A stretch of 64,000 nt of DNA, from contig DARI01000002.1 in the NCBI GenBank assembly GCA_002503285.1, positions 1-64,000 on the forward strand, given 5' to 3'. Position numbers and translations under genes: made by a program. This document shows positions 16,114-26,127 of the stretch, piece after piece. Positions within the stretch are counted from its first letter, which is position 1, and every line of letters starts with the position of its first letter. The notes beneath the pieces are model-generated. The model did not search any database. It saw only the letters and a program-made list of their open reading frames with translations, and had not been told where the DNA came from. This DNA comes from Euryarchaeota archaeon UBA557. Lineage in GTDB: Archaea; Thermoplasmatota; Poseidoniia; Poseidoniales; Thalassarchaeaceae.

Positions 16114-17724
16114 TTACATTCCCATTCCATCAAAATCACCGGCATCCATAGGGCCGGAACTCTTGCTAGAGATGACATCATCAATTCTCAAAATCATTAC
16201 AGCTGTTTCAGAGGCACTTTGAATTGCCTGTTCAACTACTCTACTTGGTTCGAAAACATTTGCTATTTTCATATCGGCAACACCTCCATCATACACATTT
16301 ACTCCAAATGTCGATTTACCTTCTGAGTGGGCTTTTCTGATATCTATAATGGTATTAACCGGATCTAAACCTGCATTTTCTGCAAGAGTTCGAGGTATCA
16401 CTTCCAATGCTCCGGAAAAAGCCTCTATGGCCATTTGTTCTCTGCCTCCAATTCCTTCAGCATACGAACGTAAATCTCTACTTATTGCAGCGAGAACTGA
16501 CCCTCCACCAGTGAGAATTGCACCATCTTCATGAGCAACTGCTACAACTCCTATGGCATCATCAAATGCTCTACGAATTTCATCAACGACGTGTTCAGTT
16601 CCTCCTCTCAAAAGTACTGAGACACTTTTTGCCTCTGGGCATCCAGTAACAAAGACCATATCTGAATCTCCTATTTTCTTTTCTTCCACTTTAGAAGCGG
16701 CCCCCAAATCAGTTGAAGAAAGATCATCCACATTAGTTACTATTTTACCTCCAGTTGCTTTTGATAGGGCTTCCATGTCGCTTTTCTTGGCCCTTCTAAT
16801 TGCAAAAATTCCTGACTTTGCCATATAATGCTGAGCCAAATCATCTATTCCTTTTTGACAAATAACTACATTGGCCCCAGAATTAATTATTTTCTCAACT
16901 AGTGATTTGAGATAATTTTCTTCTTCATCCAAAAATTGAGACAACATATTCGGATCTGTAATTTGTATTTTTGCATCTACTTCAGTTTTCTTAACTTCTA
17001 TTGCAGAATTTATTAGTGCAATTTTACAATTGGAAACTAATTTAGGCATGCCGCTATGAACGCGTTCTTTGTCCATAATTATGCCATCTATTAACGAACT
17101 GTCGCGGATTGACCCTCCTTGTTTCTTCTCTACTTTGACATCATTTAGATCTACGACATTTTCTCCCTCGACTACTTGTGCTACTGCTAGTACTGCCCTA
17201 ACGCTAATATCAGCTAAAAATTCCTTCACAGCACCAGCACTTTTTCCAGTCAATGCAGTTTTAGCAACTTCTTCTAATGCAGAAGGAGTAACGGAAATAG
17301 CATGTGCATCGATTATTTCAGCAGCTTTATCTGCTGCTAATCTAAATCCTTCACATATAACTGTAGGATGAACGTTCTGTTCAACTAAATCTTCACTCCT
17401 CTTGAGTAATTCTCCTGCTATTACAACCGCACTCGTAGTGCCATCATAGCAATGTTGTTCTTGAGTTTTTGCAATTTCTATAATCATCTTTGCTGCCGGA
17501 TGTTCGATATCCATTTCTTTTAGAATTGTTGCCCCATCATTTGTGATTACTACATCTCCCATGCTGTCAACTAACATTTTATCCATTCCTTTTGGCCCTA
17601 GCGTAGAGCGTACGGCATCTGCAACTGCCTTAGCAGCAGCGATGTTGTTACTCTGTGCAGTTTTTCCGCTGGTTCTTTGTGTTCCTTCTTTCATTATAAA
17701 AATTGGTTGTTGTCCATTGTACAT
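16114..17724 (-). CDS. thsA: Thermosome subunit (group II chaperonin)
   Basis: This 536-residue protein is a group II chaperonin that folds proteins in a double ring with ATP. Landmarks are RSTLGPKGMDKMLVDS, VITNDGATILKEMDIEHPAAKM, ILTGGGSVLAAISRDLR and the flexible C-terminal tail ending FDGMGM. The nucleotide-binding motif usually written GDGTT reads YDGTT here (HCYDGTTSAVV), with the key aspartate kept. The start ATG has GGAAGTGA upstream. After the stop, a T-rich run on this strand may serve as terminator. Only one thermosome gene is seen in the window. Confidence 0.97.
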   Translation of the reverse strand: MYNGQQPIFIMKEGTQRTSGKTAQSNNIAAAKAVADAVRSTLGPKGMDKMLVDSMGDVVITNDGATILKEMDIEHPAAKMIIEIAKTQEQHCYDGTTSAVVIAGELLKRSEDLVEQNVHPTVICEGFRLAADKAAEIIDAHAISVTPSALEEVAKTALTGKSAGAVKEFLADISVRAVLAVAQVVEGENVVDLNDVKVEKKQGGSIRDSSLIDGIIMDKERVHSGMPKLVSNCKIALINSAIEVKKTEVDAKIQITDPNMLSQFLDEEENYLKSLVEKIINSGANVVICQKGIDDLAQHYMAKSGIFAIRRAKKSDMEALSKATGGKIVTNVDDLSSTDLGAASKVEEKKIGDSDMVFVTGCPEAKSVSVLLRGGTEHVVDEIRRAFDDAIGVVAVAHEDGAILTGGGSVLAAISRDLRSYAEGIGGREQMAIEAFSGALEVIPRTLAENAGLDPVNTIIDIRKAHSEGKSTFGVNVYDGGVADMKIANVFEPSRVVEQAIQSASETAVMILRIDDVISSKSSGPMDAGDFDGMGM

Positions 17725-17813
17725 TGAAAATCACTTCCATTAATTGTGTAGTCGTGGCACCATACTAGTAGTCATAAGTCCTCGCACACCATAAACTAAA
17801 AAAAGAAATGAGT

Positions 17814-20800
17814 TTATTCCAAGTTTCTTTCATCTAGCCATTTTTGACCATAGTGATTCCATTGCTCTAAGGACCATCCGGCAGGTAATCCAGATTCAGG
17901 AATTGGGGGGTAATTACTACTTTCTAGATTTTCTAAAATCGAAAGGTCCGGAGATGGTTGTTTGAATATTTCCTCCGAGCCTCCGAACATAGAATTTGCA
18001 ATCATATCTGCAGAAGGTAATGGTATTTTCATACTGGCTTCATCATCCCATGCATTCATAGTCATATTATAGCCATCTAATGTAGAAATTTCTTCTAAAG
18101 GCGAATTAGCTTTTCTAACAATTCTGAATGTCATAACGGATACTCCAAGGAATACTACCGTACCAATGATGATTAGGACAATATTACCAGTAATCCAGAC
18201 ATAATCTCCTGCATCAGGACCTACCTCTAAGGGTACTGGTTTGGTCAATGATATCGTAGTTGTTCTTTTCGAAACATCTAATTCACTGGTTACTACTAGT
18301 GTGACTTCGAAATCAACTTGATCCATATTCAAATTTTCTAGATCCTCTTCCCTAACATCTAAGAAAATAGTTACAGTCCTTGATTCTCCAGCTTTAAGCA
18401 CGAAATCCCTATCATCTTCATCGACCCTGGCACTATATACCGTATATTGATTTTCAAGTTCAACTTCAGCACGTATTTGTTGATCATCTGTGGGATGCAT
18501 GCTTAGTATAGTATATTCTAACGAGTAAGATTCGCCCGACTCGGTTATTGACATTGCATCTGATGAAAGCGGTGGAGAAAGTGCTCGTAGCCAACCAACA
18601 GTTCCGACGTTAAACAGAGCTTGCCCAGTTCCAGATGCATCCCCTCCTGCCTTTGAAGATTCGACGCTATTTGCACCTAGAGTAATGGTCCGTGTCCCAT
18701 CTGCATCCTCACCAAATGAATAACTGACGGATAAATTATATGATGACCCTGGAGATATGTAAGGAGTCCTTCCCTCACTTAATCCCTGTGCGGAAGTAAA
18801 AACATCTGATGTATGTAAGAATGAAATGTCGAAAGAGTCTGCAACATTCCCACGATTCCATATTTCCCATCTTAAAGTCCTGTCATCACTACCTGCACTA
18901 AATATTTCTTCAGTCATATCCAAATCTGGAATTTCTACTAGATTAGTAACTGGCACCGTTAGGTAAATATTTGCACTAGATACATATTCTGGATTCAGCG
19001 TACTTGCAGCATGTACTGTAATTCTATAAGTTCCATTTAGTATCCCCTCGGGCATTGGAAGTAGAAGAGATATTGAGGTATCTCCGCCATTCGAGGGTAT
19101 ACCGGGTGTCAATGTTGCACTTGTTGAGGCTAATAATCGCCAATTATCCGTTGTAACTGAAATATCAAAAGATTCCTCAGTATTTCCATTATTAATTAGG
19201 AATATTTCGACAATTTTACCATAACCATTAGCGGGAGCAATTAATGAATTTGATATGGGTGCGACGACCAAATTATGGTATACTGGCACCTCAATGTACA
19301 GGACGGTTTCTGATTGAAAAGTAGCGGGTGCACGACCATTGGCAATAAGAGTAAGAGTATATATTCCAGGGGCCAAACCTTCAGGAGCTGTAATTTCTGC
19401 ATTTAAGATAAATTCTTCATTGATGGAAGAATTAAGAAGAGATATTGCTTCACCTGTTGCTGAATCATACCATTGAATATTTTCTGAAGGCCATTCAGAT
19501 GTGTCGAAAGTGCCACCTAGGTTCCAAGTTGCTAATTGATTCCCGTTGTTTTTTAGATTCATAGTTATATTTGCCTTATCCCCGGGGAATAAAGTAGCAG
19601 CTGGGTTAGATAATTTATCCGGAGTTAGTGTTATAGAATAAGTTGGATCTACCTTAACTGGTAGAACAAGTGAATATTTAGAATTATTTAAAACACCATC
19701 ATTGATGTCTACTATCCAATCTAATTCTTGTACAAGGGTCCCATCAGGTATTGATAAATTGAACCAAACATCAGTAATTGTTCGTGCTTTTATAACTTTA
19801 CTAACTACAAAATTATCGTGATCGATAGGATTATTTGAGTCGATTCTTAATGGATATTGGTACATCCATGATTGATTAGATAAAGTAGTAAAATATCTAA
19901 GAGTTATATCTATATATCCTTTGTTAAATACACGGCAATGCAAGGAAGGTGGATTTGAATCGGCTGCTAAAACGATATAAGAATTCGGAAGAGGATCATT
20001 GCACACTGCATTAAGAGTATATTCAGTAAATCTCTCAATTCCGAAAATTAGAAATGAATCAATATGAATTCCTTCATTAGCATCTGAGCCATCAGATTTA
20101 AACAAAAATGATAGAGTAAAACCACCAGATTGATGTAAATCAGATACATTCCAAATCAATCTGTTCCAATCGCCTTCATTTGAGGATAAATTTATTGCAG
20201 TATAATTATAATATTCTTGATCATACCCCGAATCAGTTTCGAGTAAAATTGAATCACCAGAGTCCATATTCCCCCATGCTTTGGTAACGATTTGCATCGA
20301 ATAAAAATTTGGACTTTTGATTTTGACTTTGCAAAGATACTGAGAATACAGAGAAGATAAGCTAGAAGAGAAATCTCCTTGGCCTAATCCATGTGCATAT
20401 CCATCACCCCAAACTCCATCGGCACACCCATCCTGATTATTGGTGGTTACCCAGCCCCAATGCAATCGATCATAACGATTAGAGGCATACCTATTACTAT
20501 CATCCCCTGATACTTTCCAGTGCCATTCCCCATCTGCGCTAGATGCGTTATCCATCCTCCAAGTACCAGTAGGGAAGTCTCCATCTTGAGTCATCCCATT
20601 TGACTCATATCCAGCACCAAACCAAGTAGGCCTACCATATCCTTGTGGAATATTGGTACAATATTTACCTTCATTACCTTCATCACCACAGAATCCATTA
20701 TCTAAATTATCTGACCAAGCTGCGACCGGAACAGATCTTTCTACCCTATCATTTGTATTGTCCCCATCTTGTAAGCCAGCATCGACTAAACCGACGATAA

Positions 20801-21251
20801 TCATTCCTCCACTGAGAAAGCCATCTCCCGATAATGCACTGTGAGCAGTATTAGGAGTCCATATAAAATCTAATCTAGCAGACTGTGAGCTAGATAATGT
20901 GACATTAAAATCCCATTTCTTAATCAGAAATCCTATCGGATGCCAAACTTGCAATGTTGCATTTGCAGTGACTTGTGTAGGAGTGAACCCGTTTTGAATG
21001 AAAGTAACATTGATTTGTATCGCATCTCCTTTTATTAAGTACTCTTGGAAACTAGAATCAGGTTGTTCCCATTGCATGGGTATGTTAGATGAATTGCCTA
21101 ATTCTATTTCCAATACGCTAAAATCCACAGCATCACTCTTTGGCCCTACTTTAAATTCGGGAGAATCATCATAATTTGGAAACATCACCATGGGTGACGC
21201 ACTAACTAGTACAAACAAAACGACGACGATAAAGGAATACAGGCCGCGCAT
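17814..21251 (-). CDS. Large secreted, C-terminally anchored surface protein
   Basis: The 1145-residue protein starts with a signal peptide (LYSFIVVVLFVLVSASPMV). The N-terminal third holds a region with many Trp, Gly and Asp residues (GTWRMDNASSADGEWHWKV, HWGWVTTNNQDGC) that resembles carbohydrate- or lectin-type jelly-roll modules. The middle has several immunoglobulin-like repeats of the CARDB/NEW3 kind with phrases such as LKNNGNQLATW, INNGNTEESFDISV and WNRGNVADSFDISF. Near the end is one membrane helix (ITGNIVLIIIGTVVFLGVSV) and a cytoplasmic tail finishing GLPAGWSLEQWNHYGQKWL. That last motif, as I recall, recurs at the ends of marine Thermoplasmatota membrane proteins. The start at 21251 was chosen because it begins the signal peptide; ligand and function are unknown. 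Confidence 0.75.
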   Translation of the reverse strand: MRGLYSFIVVVLFVLVSASPMVMFPNYDDSPEFKVGPKSDAVDFSVLEIELGNSSNIPMQWEQPDSSFQEYLIKGDAIQINVTFIQNGFTPTQVTANATLQVWHPIGFLIKKWDFNVTLSSSQSARLDFIWTPNTAHSALSGDGFLSGGMIIVGLVDAGLQDGDNTNDRVERSVPVAAWSDNLDNGFCGDEGNEGKYCTNIPQGYGRPTWFGAGYESNGMTQDGDFPTGTWRMDNASSADGEWHWKVSGDDSNRYASNRYDRLHWGWVTTNNQDGCADGVWGDGYAHGLGQGDFSSSLSSLYSQYLCKVKIKSPNFYSMQIVTKAWGNMDSGDSILLETDSGYDQEYYNYTAINLSSNEGDWNRLIWNVSDLHQSGGFTLSFLFKSDGSDANEGIHIDSFLIFGIERFTEYTLNAVCNDPLPNSYIVLAADSNPPSLHCRVFNKGYIDITLRYFTTLSNQSWMYQYPLRIDSNNPIDHDNFVVSKVIKARTITDVWFNLSIPDGTLVQELDWIVDINDGVLNNSKYSLVLPVKVDPTYSITLTPDKLSNPAATLFPGDKANITMNLKNNGNQLATWNLGGTFDTSEWPSENIQWYDSATGEAISLLNSSINEEFILNAEITAPEGLAPGIYTLTLIANGRAPATFQSETVLYIEVPVYHNLVVAPISNSLIAPANGYGKIVEIFLINNGNTEESFDISVTTDNWRLLASTSATLTPGIPSNGGDTSISLLLPMPEGILNGTYRITVHAASTLNPEYVSSANIYLTVPVTNLVEIPDLDMTEEIFSAGSDDRTLRWEIWNRGNVADSFDISFLHTSDVFTSAQGLSEGRTPYISPGSSYNLSVSYSFGEDADGTRTITLGANSVESSKAGGDASGTGQALFNVGTVGWLRALSPPLSSDAMSITESGESYSLEYTILSMHPTDDQQIRAEVELENQYTVYSARVDEDDRDFVLKAGESRTVTIFLDVREEDLENLNMDQVDFEVTLVVTSELDVSKRTTTISLTKPVPLEVGPDAGDYVWITGNIVLIIIGTVVFLGVSVMTFRIVRKANSPLEEISTLDGYNMTMNAWDDEASMKIPLPSADMIANSMFGGSEEIFKQPSPDLSILENLESSNYPPIPESGLPAGWSLEQWNHYGQKWLDERNLE

Positions 21252-21387
21252 AAACAAACTTTTGCGAATCACATTTGTGTATGAAAGTATGGGGTCAAAG
21301 TTTAACTGATAAATATTGTTTGATTTTTTTTTAAATATGGCATAATTGAACATATACAATATAATCATATGAAGAACTTATGGCTAG

Positions 21388-22446
21388 ATGAGGACACGTA
21401 GGTACATGGATAATAGCAGAAAATTGCTAAGTAGATTCCATTTGATTATAATCATGATTTGCCAAGTGACTATAGTTCCAACATTATTAATTGCCATTGC
21501 CTATCTAATAGATTTAGACATTGGTAATGCAAGTATTGGAATAAGAACAGAAATGCTGGGGTGGGTGTCAATTGCAGGAGTTACCTATGGAATTATATCA
21601 TTAACCTTAGCATTAATTATGGGTAATTTCACACCTTTTTATATATCAAATAAAGGAGGGGTTTTAGCAACATTATTCTTGAGCGTCAGAAGAAATGATC
21701 CAGAATTAATAGATAGGGCTAGATTATCTGCATATTCAAGTCCATATGGAAGACTTAGTAGATTAGTCTACTTAAAGATGAAAAATGAGGATTATGACAT
21801 TATGACGATTCATGGTGGTTTGCAATTATTGGCAGTTCCTATGCAAGTAATTTTGATTGCAGTTCCTCTAATTATAATGGAAGGAATGCCCGAAAGTTAT
21901 GTCAAGCCTGATTCTGCTTTTCAACTAGGAATGGTGGGATATTTGATCGCACTGTGGCTATCAATAAGATTGCATCCAATTATATCTGAAAAATTAGTAG
22001 GTTTGGCATACATATTTAGAATTTTTTTAGGGAAATTCGGTAGAGTATCATCCATATTACCGCTTATTCTCTACTGGATTTTTGCGAGAACTGTACTTGC
22101 ATTTTCTCTTGGTTGGTTGGGGATAAACTATGAGCAGTGGCATGAAATACAATTAGAAAAGATGATTATCCAAACAATTGCACCTGCTGCAACAATACCT
22201 GATACAGCAATTTTAGACTATATTGTAGCAATATCCGTATTACCAATGGCTACTTTTACGACTATTTCGGTCATAAATGGTTACAGGGAAATTCCTGATT
22301 GGATGATAGGTCAAGAGCAAAAATTAGAAAATTTAAGGTCTAAGAGTTTGACTGCTCCGGATAAAGGTTTAGAAAATAAGTTCGATAAAAATGTTGATGA
22401 AGTGCCTAGTGAGATTGATTCTCCTTTCAATTTTTTTGATGATTGA
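21388..22446 (+). CDS. Polytopic membrane protein of unknown function
   Basis: The 352-residue product has about seven hydrophobic segments, including LIIIMICQVTIVPTLLIAIAY, VAGVTYGIISLTLALIMG-like sequence, LLAVPMQVILIAVPLIIM and ILPLILYWIFARTVLAFSLG. Between the second and third segments is a charged loop (VRRNDPELIDRARLSAYSSPYGRLSRL). The C-terminal 50 residues are hydrophilic and end SPFNFFDD. I do not recognise the family. It is transcribed divergently from the surface protein gene, with 136 AT-rich bases between them, and its end overlaps the small membrane-protein gene on the other strand by 20 bases. Confidence 0.7.
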   Translation: MRTRRYMDNSRKLLSRFHLIIIMICQVTIVPTLLIAIAYLIDLDIGNASIGIRTEMLGWVSIAGVTYGIISLTLALIMGNFTPFYISNKGGVLATLFLSVRRNDPELIDRARLSAYSSPYGRLSRLVYLKMKNEDYDIMTIHGGLQLLAVPMQVILIAVPLIIMEGMPESYVKPDSAFQLGMVGYLIALWLSIRLHPIISEKLVGLAYIFRIFLGKFGRVSSILPLILYWIFARTVLAFSLGWLGINYEQWHEIQLEKMIIQTIAPAATIPDTAILDYIVAISVLPMATFTTISVINGYREIPDWMIGQEQKLENLRSKSLTAPDKGLENKFDKNVDEVPSEIDSPFNFFDD

Positions 22447-22687
22447 GGTTAAATAAAATGTCTAAAATTTCATTTAATAATTTCCATCCTGAACCTATAA
22501 AGAGCCCAAACGCTAATTCATTTGGTCCATAATTAAACATAAATATACCAGAAATTACTATAAAGATACATAATAAAATTATTAAAAAATATTTATTATT
22601 AGTAAAAAGATAGAAGAAATAGAGTGAGATAGTTGGGACTTGGAAACCAATTATGATAAGTAAACATCCCAATAAAAAGTCTAACAC
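22427..22687 (-). CDS. Small hydrophobic membrane protein, unknown
   Basis: An 86-residue product made almost wholly of hydrophobic segments (LLGCLLIIIGFQVP, YFLIILLCIFIVISGIFMFNY, FGLFIGSGWKLL), giving two or three membrane helices. It lies four bases downstream of the aminotransferase gene on the same strand, which suggests cotranscription and makes it more likely to be real than a chance ORF. It overlaps the convergent membrane-protein gene by 20 bases. No family is recognised. Confidence 0.55.
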   Translation of the reverse strand: MLDFLLGCLLIIIGFQVPTISLYFFYLFTNNKYFLIILLCIFIVISGIFMFNYGPNELAFGLFIGSGWKLLNEILDILFNLNHQKN

Positions 22688-22691
22688 AACA

Positions 22692-23840
22692 TTATCCTCT
22701 TAGTTTTATTAGTACTTCTTCTAATCTATCCATGCCTTCTGATATCCCATCTCTGTCAATAGTATATGCGAAGCGTAAATGCCCTTCCCCTGCTTCTCCG
22801 AAAGCAGTACCCGGGGAACACAAGACCCCTCCTAATTGTAATATCTTTAGGGCTAATTCCTTACTATTGTAGCCGTTTACTTCTACTTTGGGAAATACAT
22901 AGAATGCCCCTTCGGGGATGTGACAAGTAACGCCGTCCATGGCATTTAATCTACTACAAATCAGATCGCGGCGTAATTGAAATTCATCACGCATCGTGTT
23001 TGGATAATCAGGAGCATTTTCTAATGCAGATAATACAGCATATTGCATTGCATCATTACTACATGCAGTTACATAATATTGCATTTTATTTATTTGAATC
23101 ATTGCATCATCATCGGGAGATAGAATATATCCAATCCTCCATCCAGTCATTGCAAACGTTTTGGAAAATGAATTTATTAAGAATAATTTATCATGCCCTG
23201 CACCGAGAAATGATACATGTGAACCATTATATATTATTCGATCATAAACCTCATCACTTATTATCCATAAATCATGGCGTATTGCAAAATCAACCAATTT
23301 GTCACGTTCATCAATAGAAAGTGTTGCACCAGTTGGATTACTAGGAAAATTATATAAAATTGCTACAGTTTTATCATTGACCAATTTCTCAAGATCAGCA
23401 ATTTTAGGTACGAATCCATTGTCAAAATTACAAGGATAAAGGTTCGGCTCTCCTCCGCAAATAACTACATCAGGAGGATATAGAGGGAAATATGGCTCAG
23501 GGATTAAAACATTATCTCCCGGATCGACAATAGCAAGAAAAACATCCAACAATGCGTTGGTACCACTCATCGTAATGCAAACATTAGACTCTGTTAGATT
23601 TGGAGATAAGTTAGACCATTCTTCGGCTATTTTTTTTCTTAATTCTGGCAAACCCGCAGTAGTAGTATACTTATTTTTACCTTCTTCCATTGCCTGTGTA
23701 AAGGCCTTAATTGCGATTTCAGGCGGTTGAAAATCTGGCTCACCTAAACCAAACTGAATGGTGTCATCACCAGCCATGTCAAACATTCTTCTGACGCCCG
23801 TTGGTTGTATGCTATTAGCACGCTCGGAGAACTTCACCAT
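22692..23840 (-). CDS. PLP-dependent aminotransferase, class I/II (aspartate aminotransferase-like)
   Basis: The 382-residue enzyme transfers amino groups between an amino acid and a 2-oxo acid. Evidence is the fold-type I pattern: GLGEPDFQPPEIAIKAF, YTTTAGLPELRKKIAEEW, YNFPSNPTGAT, ISDEVYDRIIY, and the PLP-lysine segment NSFSKTFAMTGWRIGYIL. A conserved arginine near the C-terminus (LRFAYTI) would bind the substrate carboxylate. Length and motifs fit archaeal aspartate/aromatic aminotransferases; the exact substrate cannot be told. Confidence 0.92.
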   Translation of the reverse strand: MVKFSERANSIQPTGVRRMFDMAGDDTIQFGLGEPDFQPPEIAIKAFTQAMEEGKNKYTTTAGLPELRKKIAEEWSNLSPNLTESNVCITMSGTNALLDVFLAIVDPGDNVLIPEPYFPLYPPDVVICGGEPNLYPCNFDNGFVPKIADLEKLVNDKTVAILYNFPSNPTGATLSIDERDKLVDFAIRHDLWIISDEVYDRIIYNGSHVSFLGAGHDKLFLINSFSKTFAMTGWRIGYILSPDDDAMIQINKMQYYVTACSNDAMQYAVLSALENAPDYPNTMRDEFQLRRDLICSRLNAMDGVTCHIPEGAFYVFPKVEVNGYNSKELALKILQLGGVLCSPGTAFGEAGEGHLRFAYTIDRDGISEGMDRLEEVLIKLRG

Positions 23841-23909
23841 ATTCTATGAGGCGTGGCTAAGGGTTTTAAGAAGGATTGATAAAAGTACAAAAAAACTAAT
23901 TATGCCCAG

Positions 23910-26057
23910 TCAAGAAATTAATTCTGCATCCATAACACCAATTGAATTATTAGATTTATCATTATTTAAAATATCAGAACTTCTACTAGATTTCGCCTTA
24001 GTTTTAATATTCGCAAAATTTTCATGCTCATCGATATTGAATTTTGCAAATATTAATGTTGAAATCCATGCCATGAATAACAATGAAATCGACATAATTA
24101 CAGATATTGGTGCATTTGAATTAGTCACATAACCTCCTGAGCCTTCTATGGTTAATGTTGTTGGTAAAGAAATACTGGCATCGGATGATGCATGTATTTC
24201 AATCCGATGTAATCCTTTAGTAACTTTTGAAGAATCAATTAAAATATGCCATAAAAATGGGGTTAGCGGCCCTATTTTAGAATCATTTGAAGTATATGTG
24301 ACTTCATTCCAAGGGCCATCATCAATTCTAAACTCTACTTTATCTACCGAAGAATCCTGCCCCCATGCGTGCCCGGTAATATTTATTATTCCATTTTCAA
24401 TGGTTTGGCTTAATAAATGATTTTGCAAATAAGGATTAACATACTCACTTTGAGATGTTTCCTTTAGGTAAATTGCCATAGTAACTGCCGCATATGCATC
24501 TACCATGCCATAACCAAAATCTCGATTCCAATATGGATCAATGTCTGGATAAGTAGGATCCCCTTTTCTTTCGGAAGTTTGTTTTAATATTTCTTTTATT
24601 TGCAAAGGTGTCAAATCTTCATTTGATTCCATAATTAATGCAATTATTCCTGAAACTGAAGGAGTTGCATAAGAAGTACCACTTCCCCTTCCGGTGTAAG
24701 TATTATCCGATGCATCTTGACCTGGGATATTATTATTACATTGCCCGGATGATACGCAGCCTTCAGCTTGAATTATGTTACTCCCAGGTGCACTAATCTC
24801 TGGCTTTAATTCATCCAAAGGATTTCCATTGCCATTATCTCTTCTTGGACCTCTACTTGAGTAATCTGCGATTGTATCGTCCTCCCTATTGATTGTGTTT
24901 TTATCATCAGTAGCCCCCACAGTTACAGACAGAGATGAAGATCCCATGCCTGAAAGGCCATCATTGTCAGGTCCGTCGTTACCTGCGGCTGCTGAAACAA
25001 TAATTCCTGCTTCCATTGCTTCATCTAAAATACGGCTATGCATATCCGTACCATCTGAACCCCCTGATTCATGACTTGTAATTCCCCATGATAAAGATAT
25101 GATGTCGATACCATAGTTTTCTTCTGCGGCGCCTTGCCATGCATCATCTTTGTGATCTATTATCCATTGTAAACCGTTCATGGCTGATTCATAAAATTCT
25201 TGCTCGAGGATGTAATTTTCAAAAGGACCTGCTCCTGCATCGGTACCAATCCTAACGTCTATTGTAGAAGCATTAGGTGCTGAACCAGTAAAATTAGAAT
25301 AAGATCCATCGCTTTCTATCCCAGTTGCTGCTGCCATCCCCATGCAAGCTGTTCCATGTTGGTTTGCATCATCAGGATTGAAAGAGCCATCAGTTTCCCT
25401 GCCCCCGGATAGAACGCAAGTTGGATCGGAGTGGACAAAACAAACTGCATCATACCCGGCGATAAATTTGCCATTTAGACCAGGGTGTTCCTCATCAACT
25501 CCAGTATCGGTGAGTGCTATGTTTATTCCTTTACCTGATACTCCTAAATCCCAAGCACCTGGATATAACGTTGAATTTTGTGCTTTAACGGCTGGAGTTT
25601 GAATATCTCCATAAAAAACTAGTGAGCCGTATCTTTCAACCATTGCAATTCCATTGATTTCTGCTAAATTATAAATTTCACTTGAATTTATACTACCCAG
25701 TAGTATAGCATTTACTGAGGAGATTTCTTGTTTAATTGCATAGCCCATTGAAACTAATATTTCCCTATCAGCATCATTAATTGATTCAAAATATGAAATT
25801 CCCACATTTACAACTCCCAAAGTACTTTGTAATGAATCATGAATGCCATTTCTATCCATATCTAAAGAAGTGTCATTCCACCATCGATTATCTAGGTGCC
25901 ATGGTATTTTATCTTGATTTGGAGGATTTAAAATTTGACCCTCTTGAATTAATTGGAAGTCATTATCATTCATATCTAAAGTTGAAATAAATAAACTACC
26001 TGAAAGTGGCATCATCATAATTATACAAGTGAATAAGCACAATATTTTCTCATTCAT
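23910..26057 (-). CDS. Secreted subtilisin-like serine protease (S8) with C-terminal membrane anchor
   Basis: The 715-residue protein begins with a signal peptide (ILCLFTCIIMMMPLSGSLF). A calcium-like DMDRNG segment and a propeptide-like region follow. The catalytic triad of family S8 is complete: Asp in LTDTGVDEEHPG, His in NQHGTACMGMAAA, Ser in GTSYATPSVSG, with the oxyanion Asn in AAGNDG. After the protease comes a short Ig-like region (VDKVEFRIDDGPW) and one membrane helix (ISVIMSISLLFMAWISTLIF). It probably digests proteins at the cell surface. The start at 26057 gives the clean signal peptide; 14 further residues can be read upstream. Confidence 0.93.
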   Translation of the reverse strand: MNEKILCLFTCIIMMMPLSGSLFISTLDMNDNDFQLIQEGQILNPPNQDKIPWHLDNRWWNDTSLDMDRNGIHDSLQSTLGVVNVGISYFESINDADREILVSMGYAIKQEISSVNAILLGSINSSEIYNLAEINGIAMVERYGSLVFYGDIQTPAVKAQNSTLYPGAWDLGVSGKGINIALTDTGVDEEHPGLNGKFIAGYDAVCFVHSDPTCVLSGGRETDGSFNPDDANQHGTACMGMAAATGIESDGSYSNFTGSAPNASTIDVRIGTDAGAGPFENYILEQEFYESAMNGLQWIIDHKDDAWQGAAEENYGIDIISLSWGITSHESGGSDGTDMHSRILDEAMEAGIIVSAAAGNDGPDNDGLSGMGSSSLSVTVGATDDKNTINREDDTIADYSSRGPRRDNGNGNPLDELKPEISAPGSNIIQAEGCVSSGQCNNNIPGQDASDNTYTGRGSGTSYATPSVSGIIALIMESNEDLTPLQIKEILKQTSERKGDPTYPDIDPYWNRDFGYGMVDAYAAVTMAIYLKETSQSEYVNPYLQNHLLSQTIENGIINITGHAWGQDSSVDKVEFRIDDGPWNEVTYTSNDSKIGPLTPFLWHILIDSSKVTKGLHRIEIHASSDASISLPTTLTIEGSGGYVTNSNAPISVIMSISLLFMAWISTLIFAKFNIDEHENFANIKTKAKSSRSSDILNNDKSNNSIGVMDAELIS

Positions 26058-26127
26058 GTATGTGGCGAAGCATGCATACCCCTTCAAGCAAACCCTCAAA
26101 ATATCACAAATTAAGGTGGTAAATATG

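Noticed and set aside
23758..24132. 124-residue plus-strand ORF between aminotransferase and subtilase
   Set aside because: It overlaps the ends of two well-supported genes antisense and has no motif.
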